This document shows positions 52,265 through 63,400 of a stretch of DNA of 64,000 nt, piece by piece. The position numbers and the translations under genes are program-made. Under the pieces are notes generated by a model. That model was given only the letters and a program-made list of their open reading frames with translations, had not been told where the DNA came from and did not search any database. The DNA lies in NCBI GenBank assembly GCA_943737045.1, contig CALSFV010000218.1:1054001-1118000 (forward strand), given 5' to 3'. How positions within the stretch are numbered: position 1 is the first letter of the stretch; each line of letters opens with the position of its first letter. This DNA is from Parapristionchus giblindavisi (lineage: Eukaryota; Nematoda; Chromadorea; Rhabditida; Diplogasteridae).

Positions 52265-53320
52265 CTGCCACAATCCCTATCCGGATATCTCAATATTTCT
52301 CCGCCATCAAAAGGAATTATCTGGTGAGACATTCAGGTGTCGCTGTTCCGTTCCTCGATTATTGACAGCAATCTCTGATTACGAACCCAAGTTAATTGTG
52401 ATACAATGAATACACAGCGTTCCTCCAACACTGGAAAAATAAACGATCATTGAAAACTTTGCGAAATGGATCAAAAAAGCAATAATAGATATGGTGGATG
52501 AACTGCAATTTTCTGTGTGCAAATTATTTCACTGTGCAAATCCCAAATACCCTCGTATCATTTAAAATTGTAAAAAAAACGTTGATTTAAATATTTTGTA
52601 GCATGGCCAAACAGTCAAAACGGCTTTTTTTCTGTATTCTCGCTTATCTTAGTCTTTCTGAGCGGCCACCGGCCGATTTTGCTCTGATCATGAAGAATGC
52701 TGCCAAGCTGGATTGGGGCAGTGAGACCCAATCATGTCAAGCCAACTACTACCTTAAACTATCTGTCGAACTCCTGAAAAAAATAAGTGCTTGAATTTTT
52801 TTTTTGAATTTGAAATTCGGACGGATGTGATTTTTTTTCATTTCTGGAAAACACTATCCAGAGGCAAACAATAGTTTTTGTTTCTGGGTTACTTTATTCT
52901 ATAATATGATAAGGCACGTCTGTCTGTCTGTCGGTCCGTCACAATTCGCCCTTTTGATTCACTTTATTTTGCATTTCACTCTGCAGCGCGGTCGGCAGAT
53001 CTATTCTCTCATATAGCATTTCATTTTCGTCTGATTCGGTGGTGCGGTCGGTAATTGAGCGCGCTCTGGTGTTCATTTTTGTAAAACAATAATCAATAAC
53101 TTTTTTTCTTTTTATTTCTATGACGAAGTTCAGGTTATCGGAAAAGTCAATGATCATGGGTTAATGACCTATTATTTTTTTTTATTTCCTTGTTCAATTC
53201 ATTAGATGGAATGCGGTACGCCGCGTGACGCCTATGCCGTCGCGGCATGCCGCCTTTAGAGTCACGATCGAGCAAGAATATATTGTCAAACATTCTCTCA
53301 TATCAAAGTGTGAACGGACT
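52265..53320. other. region with two weak small ORFs
   Basis: Plus-strand ORF 52603-52794 (63 residues, from an ATG just after a TTTGTAG acceptor-like site) and minus-strand ORF 52939-53157 (72 residues, ending LQSEMQNKVNQKGEL). Neither shows a known domain. Poly-T runs and a short (TCTG)n tract near 52920 are present. I cannot assign function. Confidence 0.2.
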
Positions 53321-54971
53321 CTCCGGTATTTTTTGCTCGCGGGGCACACCGTTGAGAGGCCAAATCTCGAGGGGTACACCGCGAAGAGCACCACGGTGTG
53401 GAAGGGATGGTGTGCCTTGAGGGGTGGAAATCAAATCTCGCGGGGCACACCGTCTTCCCACACCGCGGAGTACACCGTCTAACAAGGGAAGCACCAGTTG
53501 CGACGGAACCAATTCTGTAAGGGACCCATATGGGTAGTTAGGGTTGAGGGGGGGGACCGACAAAATTGTTTTCAAAAGCTGCTTGGCGGACCTATAAATC
53601 GATAATATCGATCGAAATGCGCGCGCCGCCAAAATACCCTACGAGATGCAACGTAGTGCGTGTAACGACATCGGCGGCTCAACAGGTAAGGCATCTCACT
53701 AGTACCCCCCTCCCCCCTGGTTCGATTCCCGTCCCTGTCACTATTCTTTTGCTGATTTTTACAAACTTCCTCAACTTCATTTTCATTGTTTTTTCATCAT
53801 TTCAGAACTTTATCATTCGAATAGAATACGGTGAAAGAAGAAATACACAAGGGAAACTACATAAAAATAATCAGCATTGGTGCAAGTTCTCCCAGAAACA
53901 TTCGAAGCAGAACGGCTTCTCACACTTTGGGCAAAGTGTACACCCTTCTTCTGTGCATTGACATGGGCCATCGCTGCCTTTTCCGAATATGTAGGCCTTG
54001 GGGGCAGAGAATCAAGCAATGCCTACCTTTTCTCTTGAAATTTTGGTGGTGTTCCCTGTCATTGAATCATCTTCCTCTCCGTCCGACTCGAAATCCCAGT
54101 CGAGATCAGAGTCCTCCACATCTTCGTCATCCATGTCTATCCTCCACCCGAATTTCTCCGAGCTCTGCAGAGCGAATAAACAAAGTGAGTCTTTTCACCC
54201 ACATCTTCTCCGACTGGTTCAGAGAGTCTGCGGTGAAGACGGATGAAGAGATTGCTCCCATCTTGAGCGCAACATTTTTACCACAGACTATGTCATAATC
54301 CATTGAGTCGAGTGACTACTGATGATGAGAGGGCCGAGAGCGGGGAAATGAAGGTTGTAGTAAAGACGAGAGAGCCGAGGCTGTTGTTAATCAGTGATAA
54401 ATTGTTTTAAATGAGTGACAATAACAATAATAAAGCTATAAATCACTTATCTGTTGGAGATCCTGATGTTCGGGAAGATTGGAGTGCGGAGAGAGAGAGA
54501 GGGACGATAGACGACGAATGTTGCTCATTTTAACTAGCTGAACTAGATTCACCGTATTCTATTCGACTGATAAAGCTCTGAAATGATGAAAAAACAATGA
54601 AAATGAAGTTGAGGAAGTTTGTAAAAATCAGCAAAAGAATAGTGACAGGGACGGGAATCGAACAAGGGGGAGGGGGTACTAGTGAGATGCCTTACCTGTT
54701 GAGCCGCCGATGTCGTTACACGCACTACGTTGCATCTCGTAGGGTATTTTGGCGGCGCGCGCATTTCGATCGATATTATCGATTTATAGGTCCGCCAAGC
54801 AGCTTTTGAAAACAATTTTGTCGGTCCCCCCCTCAACCCTAACTACCCATATGGGTCCCTTACAGAATTGGTTCCGTCGCAACTGGTGCTTCCCTTGTAA
54901 GTGTTCTGACCCGTGGTGTACCCCACACCACGGGATTGAATGGTGTGCTCCGCGAGTAAAAAATACCGGAG
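53321..54971. repeat. 1.65 kb foldback whose arms carry a tRNA-like head
   Basis: Outer arms CTCCGGTATTTTTTGCTCGC (53321) and its near-complement at 54950-54971; long inner arms (about 53480-53830 and 54540-54900) are almost perfect complements. In the left arm, bases 53666-53741 contain a canonical pol III B box GGTTCGATTCC (53719-53729) and an A-box-like CGGCTCAACAGG; the right arm has the mirror copy (about 54655-54732). The centre (53880-54330) is unique and on the minus strand reads an acidic stretch (MDDEDVEDSDLDWDFESD) bounded by a possible donor. Left-arm tandem units of CTCGCGGGGCACACCG type occur at 53335-53480. Confidence 0.75.
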
Positions 54972-55020
54972 CTTGTCTGGCAAACCAAGCGCCCGGGTTC
55001 GAAATCCATGGCATGTAACC

Positions 55021-55148
55021 TGGAGCTCGCTATTCGGGTTGCGGGTTGCGGGCCCGCATGCTATTCTGGGCGAGAATGCGAGTGCGGGCCCGCAATGATT
55101 TTACGAGCCATCCCTGACCTGCAACCCACCCCCGAATAACCAACTCTA
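55021..55148. mobile_element. 128-bp MITE related to the 46.8 kb foldback
   Basis: The right end reads CGAATAACCAACTCTA, matching the TAGAGTTGG terminus of the element at 46817. The interior has GCGGGCCCGCAATGATTTTA, as there. Flanks ATGTAACC (55013-55020) and ATGTAAAC (55149-55156) are an 8-bp duplication with one change. Just left, 54992-55008 contains GGGTTCGAAATCC, a B-box-like sequence. Confidence 0.75.
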
Positions 55149-55156
55149 ATGTAAAC

Positions 55157-55627
55157 CGTTACATCACAGGTGGCTCCTGGCTATACCGTGGGATAGTCCA
55201 ACCCGCAATTTTTTTGAAGAATATGAATACCCACACGCGGAAACTACACACGTGTGAGGCGTCGGGGATATACACAGATCATCACTACAAAATCAATGTA
55301 TCGAATGGAAAAAATCTGAATGGATCAGGCCGATCAAACGGGAGTGTGGGCGATCTGGCCGTTTTCATTATTTACCATTGTTTTCATTGTTTTTCTCTCC
55401 TTCGAATATACTAAAGGAAATCAGGACAAAATATTGCCATTCAAAAAATCATTTCTTTCATGATTAACAAAAATGATCCGATCGTGGACAATCCCATTTG
55501 ATGGACCTGATCCATTCAGATTCATACACACCGTTCATGATATAATTTCGTACGATATATGATTTGGTTTTAGATGTACTGTAGTGAATCATCACCAACA
55601 TTTTTAATTAATATTTTTAAACGTAGT
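55157..55627. other. non-coding spacer between two MITEs
   Basis: No supported gene. Short ORFs only. Confidence 0.4.
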
Positions 55628-55635
55628 ATTAACAT

Positions 55636-55829
55636 CATAGGTGGGCGCGTGAAAACGAAATCTTTTTTGCGCTCAGCCTTGCTTTCTCACCGGGGCCTTG
55701 CGCATAGCCTTGCCTCGCAAAAATTGGAAAACTTTCAGTCAAATTTGCCAAAAATTAGCCTTGCGCACAGCCTTTCCTCTCCCTTCCCCCGTTTTGCGCA
55801 CAGCCTTTCCCCCAGCGTGCTCATCTATG
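55636..55829 (+). mobile_element. hAT-type MITE family 'CATAGGTGGGC', copy 3
   Basis: Starts CATAGGTGGGCGCGTG and ends with GCTCATCTATG (imperfect TIR). The interior repeats the words GCGCATAGCCTTGCC and GCGCACAGCCTTTCC. Flanks ATTAACAT and ATTTACAT form an 8-bp duplication with one mismatch. Other copies at 31068-31259 and 12748-12909. Confidence 0.85.
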
Positions 55830-56023
55830 ATTTACATGAATCGATGCCGCATTAATAAGTGATGATATCACAATACCGCAAAATAGAACTGTGCCCGCAT
55901 AGAGCTTATTCACATTTTCTAGTTTTGGAAGATTGACAATTAGCAAAATGAAATTATAATTAAACGGTATGATGCACAATGTATACTTTCTCTTTTTTTT
56001 GCTCTACCTTTCTCTCTGTTACA

Positions 56024-56340
56024 CCATAACGAAGTGGTGTAGTGGTCTATGGCGCGCCCCTTCATTTCATCTGTCCTGGGATCGATTCCCGATCGTTTCA
56101 CCGCCTCCGCCCCACCAAGGGGTATTAATTAGATCACGCGGTAAAGTTAGTCCGAAGAAGAGATTAGGCCCTCCAGACTGAATTGACCTTGAATTATCAC
56201 TGCTAGACTTCGTGTGCCTTGGATAACGGGTTGTACCTTTACCTTTTTACACCAAGACCGTTCTCGAAACGTTGTGGGTGTGGAATATACGCAGACAACA
56301 GCTAAATTTTTAGATGAGTCTGATATTAGAAAAATAAAAT
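56024..56340 (+). mobile_element. tRNA-derived SINE candidate
   Basis: A box TGGTGTAGTGG (56035-56045) and B box GGATCGATTCC (56079-56089) at normal spacing. The flanking 7-mers AACGAAG and about GATCGTT pair at only five of seven positions, so it is tRNA-like rather than a functional tRNA. A non-tRNA body follows. Ends are not certain. Confidence 0.5.
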
Positions 56341-57360
56341 TTAATGTAATTTTTTTTTGAGCACATAGAAGAACATAGTGCTGGATCGCAAATCTGTCAA
56401 GTATATGTCAAATAAATAAGTAAATAAAGATCAAGAGATGAAGATAATCTGAAAGAAAAAGCGAATATATTATATGATAGAAATATTACAACACTTCCAC
56501 ATTCACCCCACCCATTCTTCGAGACAAAATAAAGTGAATAAGATAAGTACATTTATGCTGAAATACAAGAAAGGAGCCCACTGATTGTTCAGTTTAAACT
56601 TTAAAAAAACTACACTAAAATTTTCTCACTTGTCATGTGCAAGATACAAAAATACAAAAAAAATTCAATGAATTTTTGTTAATGTAGCTAGACAATGATA
56701 GTTAATAGATCAGCGTCAAACTCTCACATGCAAAGAACGATAGATAAAGAAAAAATGTACTTTAAAAACTTCCTCTCTTCTTGTTACACAAAGTATTTGA
56801 CATTCAATAAAGAGATATCGACGAAGAATTGTTAACATCCAAAGCATGGGTTTCTTGGCAAAAACTTGACTGAAAATCAAAAATAATTATTTAAAAAATC
56901 GTGCTGTTTTATGCAAGACCTGATTTAATTCAATTTATCATACATCAAAAAGATGCGACAACATTTGAGAGAGCAAGTAAATGAGAGCTTTTGGGGTAAA
57001 AAGGAGACCTTGCAGTAAAAGGCCAGCTCTCAACAATAGGCTATAGCTGACTGGCATCATTTCACAAAAAGAGTACGAGAGAAAACGTGGAATGATCAGC
57101 TATATCATCGTGGACATCTGATGATCGATAGTGTATTCGATGAACACCTTATTTATTTTCATTACTTATGTTATTTAGTGTGTATTACTCATGCAATAGA
57201 ATTATGTAACTGTTCTCATGCGAAAAAAAAAATTTTATAATGATCGTATCAGAGCAGTACAATTGAAATAAAGTGAGTAGAAATGAAGAATAGCATGCAA
57301 GGACAATCGACTAGTCACTATACATCAAAATGATTAATGAATAGAATGTTCAAGCATATT
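56341..57360. other. AT-rich DNA, nothing recognised
   Basis: About 1 kb of A+T-rich sequence with homopolymer runs. No ORF of coding character, repeat or RNA gene that I can support. Confidence 0.4.
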
Positions 57361-57431
57361 AGGTGTATCGATGGTATACGGTCAACAACGAAGAAATCAA
57401 TGAGGAGTCGAAGAAGACCATTACCATGAAA

Positions 57432-57610
57432 TCATTCCAAAATGAATGACAGATTCATGGGAACAGTGAGACCAATGGTTACAGTAGTGGGACTACACCA
57501 CACCCACGTTCCCGTAAGAGCAGAAGTCTTTCAGTGTCTAATAGTCAGATGGACTTCCTCATTGAGTCTTCTGCGAGACCATCACCATTAGAACAACATC
57601 GAACTTGAAC
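57432..57610 (+). CDS. possible terminal exon, Ser/Arg-rich
   Basis: After an AATGACAG acceptor-like site the plus strand stays open as IHGNSETNGYSSG... through PRSRKSRSLSVSNSQMDF to a stop near 57610. Composition (Ser/Arg/Pro) resembles a disordered protein tail, but other frames are also open nearby and no upstream exon could be linked. Weak. Confidence 0.22.
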
Positions 57611-57796
57611 AATTCTAGTCACAATCAATCGATATATGGTTGCTAGTTGATTATATAACTAATATATGAAATACAATATTAGAACAACACAAGAGGAGGA
57701 GTAACTTTGAGAGAAAGAGAGGTAGAGAGAAATAGAGGGAGGATAAATGAGAAAGAGAGGAAAGAGATAACGATATTCTTGGGTCCGGCTTTATAA

Positions 57797-58282
57797 CTAT
57801 TTGAGTTGAAGAGTAGGCATGGAGTGATTCGTGTAGATGTGAAGTGTGCGAAATGTAGAAACATCAAATCGATCGGTGTATATCCTGAAAATATTACGTT
57901 AAGTTTAAATAGCTAACAAATTCAGCTTCGATAGTATTAGCCATCATGAAGCAATTTACTTTGAAAAAAAAACTTTGAAAATTACGTCACCAAGGACGTC
58001 GATAATAACGTGGCGTTAAATTGGAACATCCAACATCGGATCAAAACTGCATAAAATGCATATTTTCTTTTATTTTATTAGATTTCGATGTCCTATTACT
58101 TTTTGTCAAAATAGTCGGAAGGGAAAAAAATCAAATAAAAATTACATAAATAACACTCGTCTTTGGTAAAATGCGAAGGGTTTTCCAAATTGTAACACCG
58201 CATAAGTTGTAATAAATTTATTACTTACCGTATCCTAAGAGTATGAAGCATTTGAGCGTCTAGCGAAGCAGAACGCTCGATC
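57797..58282 (-). CDS. two linked candidate exons of a small unknown gene
   Basis: Minus-strand exon 58282-58229 (TTTTCCAG acceptor, GTAAGT donor) reads IERSASLDAQMLHTLRI. It joins in phase to exon 57884-57797 (TTTTCAG acceptor), which reads IYTDRFDVSTFRTLHIYTNH and ends at TAG. Splice sites and phase agree, which supports a real 3' end of a gene. An upstream exon (near 58360-58410) is suggested by splice signals but does not fit in frame. No family recognised. Confidence 0.35.
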
Positions 58283-58573
58283 CTGGAAAATTAATAATTA
58301 GTGATTTGTCATATGTATATTAAGAAACGTAATTTTTAAATTGATAAAGCAATCAATCACCTTCAATTAGAAGAATCGCTCGTGGAGAGCTGGAGAGCTA
58401 ACTTGTTGACGATGCAGAGATGACGAGAATTTGCATGTGCCTTTCCAATTCAAGAAATAAATTCCTCAAAAAACAGTTCATGATTCATGTCGCATCGTGT
58501 TTTTTTATGAAGAGAATATTTAAAAAAATATTCGTTGTGATCGTTGTACCATTAGATAAGATCACCACAGAAA

Positions 58574-59087
58574 CGAAAATTATTGGTTGATTCGGGACAG
58601 TGTAATTGAAGGAAGGAAGGAAGGCTCAAGATGCTACCATAATCCATCTATCAAATTTGAATTTTTTATGCTTTTCATTACCCTACGAAATCTATTGACT
58701 CATGTGTTACATATTCGAGACGTCTTCTCGTCACATATGAATGTCAGCATAAGTTTTGGAGTGTGTTGGTTAGCGAGTGGAAAACCCTGATTGTCAACAT
58801 GGGTACGGATGAAAGTTACAGTTTAATAATGCTACCTTTTACCGTACCCAAGTTGACAATCAGGGTTTTCCACTTGGGACCTAAAACACTCCAAAATTCT
58901 TGTTGACGTGTCCTTCATATCTGACGTAAATACGGCGTCTATCAATTGTAACAGCGCGTGAGTACATCGATTTCACAGGGTCATGAAAAGTGTGGGAAAT
59001 TCTCATGTGAAACATGGAGTAAGGTAGCAACTTGTACCTTCCTTCCTTCCTACAATTCCTTCCCCCATAATCAACCAATAATTTTCG
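58574..59087. repeat. 514-bp foldback (MITE-like)
   Basis: Arms begin CGAAAATTATTGGTTGATT on both strands. The inner arms include AACCCTGATTGTCAAC (58785-58800) and its complement (58853-58868), and GGAAGGAAGG/CCTTCCTTCC tracts. No coding capacity. Confidence 0.75.
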
Positions 59088-60457
59088 ATCTTGAGGTGTC
59101 TTATACAAGGATCACAACTAATGATCTTTTTTTCGCTTCACAAGAAAAGACGGACACAGAAGGACACTAATGAAGTTGAAAATACATAGGATTATTCCAT
59201 TGGAATCGAAAAATTTCCAAGAACAACCATCAATGTGAACTCAGATGAGGACAGGAAATATTCCAATCCTCAATTGAGATAGATGTTTCTGTAGATGGAA
59301 TGAGAGAAAACGAATGACTCATGTAGTACTGACTACCAAGATCTTGTGAAGAGTTTAAAGGAGTGGGACATTTCCTCGACACCGAAGCGACTTCGAGAAC
59401 CTTTCGGTTCCTCAGGGCTTATCACTTGAGAAACAAAACACGTTCTGACGTCGGACATCGCGTCGTCGTCTAGCAAATGTTCCACACCTTTGGAGTCTTT
59501 ACAGTATTATACTTGATGGCACAGCAGTACATGAATCAGACATTATCTCTCAGCACGTGCGATAATCGTTCCCGCTCTCATGTGTGTGTTATCGGTTGAA
59601 TGTGGCACTCTACACGATGACATGATGAAATCCAGTTCATGATGTCATGTGTAGAGTGCGACATTCAACCCATCCCACACACATCTGAAAGATCCCTCAT
59701 AACGCACTTACCCTTCCTTGTTTCCAATTATGCCTATCTGCATCGTCTGCATCGTCATAGATTAGCTCACACGAGCTCAATAAATCTGTGTAAATCATTA
59801 TCTCGAAACTGCTCACAGTTCCTGATTGAACACAACTTCTCAATATCACATGTATTATCGAATTTTCTCGAATTTCCTCGCTCACAAATTGCGAATCACT
59901 CGAACCGAGTCTCTTCAACTATTAGTACACAATCCCGTAGTGCCTCGAAGTCTTTAATGATACTTTCCACCATGAAGTATTGTGTCAGATTGATCAAAGT
60001 TTGTGTAGTATCTTTTGGTGGTGTTGTTGATCGAAAGTAAGCAATGGCTTGACCATTGCTTACTTTTGATCAACAACACCTTGAAAATGTACTGAACAAA
60101 CAACAGATTAATCTGTCACAACATTGCATTGCAGGAATCATTAGTAGACACTCGGAGGCACTACGAGATTTTTTGGTTTGTTTTAAACTATGGAGTGAAC
60201 GATCACTGACAGTTCAAACTCATGTATTTCTCTAGTACAGACGCATTGCGTCTGAAATCTTTCACCCTTTTCTCTCTTATCCTCACTCTTTCCAACAATC
60301 TCACTCTCTCAAAGTCTCCATCTCTTTTTATACAAATCTATGCTAAATGATATAATATGTTTTCTTTTTTTTGTTTTTGTTCGCTTTTTTGTTTTTTTTT
60401 TGTTTTTGTTTTTTTTTGTGAAAAAGAATAAACTGCTCTGATATAATAGATCATCCA
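59088..60457. other. hairpin-rich non-coding region
   Basis: Contains an inverted repeat at about 59578-59686 (arms include GGTTGAATGTGGCACTCTAC and its near-complement) and a compact hairpin at 60020-60080 (28-base arms with one mismatch, five-base loop). A 133-residue plus-strand frame at 59639-60040 begins inside the inverted repeat and ends in the hairpin, with no domain. T-rich tract at 60358-60420. Confidence 0.5.
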
Positions 60458-63400
60458 CTATGAACGTATAGTATAGTGGGAGAAGAAATCGGTACTGCAG
60501 ACACGCGACCATGGTTCGACGCTTAGCAGAGAGGGAGTACCGAGAACGAAGAGGGCACGCTGATGACGAGAGAGTGCAACGTTGCATCTGAACGTCTCGA
60601 ATAATTTAAACGTCATAATTTTGATATTTATCATTCCACATTATTTATTTGCACTCGAACATTTAGTATTTGATGAAACACCCTAGTTGAGTACTATAAA
60701 TAATACATAAATAAATGTAGCAGTTTAAAAGCAGCATATTTTCAAGCGCATCTCTCATCATTTCGCATTCCATTTTTTTGTTATTTAACTAGTTACAGTA
60801 TCGACTGAAAGTATTTTTGAAACCTGCATAACTTTCTTTATTTTCAAGCTACAGACAGATTTCCGCAAGATACAGATGATGTAAATAGAAATGATGATAA
60901 CAACCATGTAACTAGACGGAACGGTTCGAAATCGATTTTATAAAAGGTGCGAAATAGATTTTAGAAATGAATGATTTCTTCAAGCAGTTAATTGGGTATT
61001 TTATTGCTCTTACATCTTCTTCTGTCACTTTTTAGCATATCTGCGAACTTCGAAAATGCAGAAAAATGTCTAGTGTTGGCTATCCCCATTTGATAGCAAG
61101 AATCAAAACCGGGCTTGTCAAGCAGTTCAATGTTGACGATTTAAATTAGATTTCTTTGAAATTAATCGTCTTGGTTAATCGAAAATTGGACAAGACTGTT
61201 TTCACATATAGATAAATCGATTTTCACAGTTATTTTGATCCAATTCTTTTTTCGATTTTTTGTAAATATATTCTTTCCAAGATGATTGCTGAGAAGTATT
61301 TTTGTATGCTATATATAGGACAGAGTATTTGAAATTTTTGGCAATTCTTGTCAAGCAAAAAAAGGCAAAATCATTTTCCCTTTATTCTCGACTTTTTTCT
61401 CTTCCCGGTCTTTTGTGCGCACCGCAAAAAAGTGAAAAACACCGCAAAAAAAGCGAAGAATGATTCTGGCATTTTTTTGCTTGACAACAATTGCAAAAAA
61501 TTTCAAATACTCTGTCCTATATGCTCACAAATATGTACTTTTTTACAATTATTTTTTTGTTGTTTGAAAAAAAACTAATTTTTTAAAATTTCGATTTTTT
61601 CAAAAAAGAATTAAAAAAAATAAAATTCTCGTCCCCCCAGTATCACGAGCGAGAGAGTAATATCCAACATGTCTTTTGAGGTAGTCAACTTCTCTAAAAA
61701 CCTTTAAAAAATCAACCTCTCTAGGAGAATTTGGCGTGAGAGTAGTCTAATAAAATACCCAATTTTCGTAGTCTCTCACGTGCTTGACTAAATTATTCAC
61801 CTATCTCGAAAAAAAGAAGAAAATGAAGAGTTCTGCTGGTTTGAAAAAAATATTTATACTTTTTGATGATATTGTAAGAGAGACAAACCTGAGAGGGCAT
61901 CTGATGAAGGTAGAAGAAGTCGAGATCTCACTTGCCGTTGTAAGAACAATCACGATTGGCTTCTCGCGGCCCTGAATGGATAATTGTGTTAATAATAATA
62001 AATAATAATAATAATATTTATTCCTTCAAAGGAGTACATTCGCATATATTTCATGATGTGTGTCTGCAGTTTATTAATATTTTCATAAAATAAAGTAACA
62101 ATTCTTTTCCACACAAAAAGTTCTCTCTCTCTGTGATCTTTCCAGGTAAGCTTTTGTCAACGATGTCTTCATTTTGGACACTATTTTCATACTTTAAGGC
62201 ACATCCCGCGATAATTTTAAACTCTACGCTCTGGCAATACTCTCTCGCAGACAAAGAAAGCGAGGGAGAGTGGCCAGAGCGGAGAATTTCAAATTATCTT
62301 GGTGTTTCGCTTTAAGCATTTCTCACCTGCGATGCGTCGACGGTCAGGACCTCGAATCCCTCTGGCACCGCAGCTTCCGCTAGCTTCCTCTGAGCCTCAT
62401 AGTAAGCGATGATCATTACATCATTCTGGCCATATCCACTCTTCTTCAGTAGCTTAATCACACGCTCCAACGCTTTGATCTCCGAATTGTTCATCTTCGA
62501 CGTTCCAGACTGTGCAGACTTGCCCGAAACAGTGATTAGCACACACTGCTTATCTTCGAATCCTGAGGAGATGAGGGGCTTGGTCTTCTCTTCAGGCTTC
62601 CCTGACTCCAGCTTTCCGTGGTAGAAGGTTTGGGAGTAGTGTTCGATCATTGTTTGTGGAGCTCGATAGACCATATTCAGTTTGATCACAGCCACATTCT
62701 TCTTAGACATTGCTACGTCCAGAGCAGACTTGGCCGCCCATTCTTGAATCATATCTCCTTTTTGGTATCTGAAGGGAGGCATCTGCATCTTGTCACCGAT
62801 CAGAACGATTTGAGCTTCGGGAAAGGCTACCATGAGACAATTTAGAGCAGATTCAGTCATCTGCGAGGCTTCATCGATGATGATTCTTCTCGTCTTCTTA
62901 AGTTGATCATGGAGAACGTTTATCTTCTTCTTCTTCATATCAGTGGGCGCGATTTTCGTTAACTTCAGCAGTATCATATCCAACGTGGCGAAGATCACAT
63001 TAGGTGGTTTGCATTTCATCATTGTATTCATAGCCATAGTGTATGCACTCGCTCTTTCCTTCTTCAGTTTCTTCAATTGAGTCTTGTTTAGTTTCTTTCT
63101 CGGGTCTTCTTCATGCTTATCCTCTTCGAATTGATCATCGAATTCGATAAACTCTTTCGCTATCTTCACATCTTTATCCGTCTTTGCCCATTTTCTGTAG
63201 TTACGAATGAGAAGAGCGATATCGAAGGGCGACTTCTCTTCCTCGTTCTGTTCATCAGATCTGTCTAGGGAGACAAGATGGATAGGGTTGAAATCGGAAT
63301 GGACATAACTATCCAAGGCCTTGGCCATGTTGAACACGGGAACGTTGGCCGTGGACAGTAGCAGCTGCGTTCCCCATCCCTTGTAGTTGATGGTCATCGC

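Noticed and set aside
53666..53741. Functional tRNA gene
   Set aside because: B box is perfect, but the acceptor stem pairs poorly and the sequence is part of a foldback present in two orientations.
56028..56099. Functional tRNA gene
   Set aside because: Only five of seven acceptor-stem pairs form and no sound anticodon arm was found; better explained as a SINE head.
59639..60040. 133-residue plus-strand ORF
   Set aside because: Starts inside one hairpin and ends in another, with no recognisable domain and no splice context.
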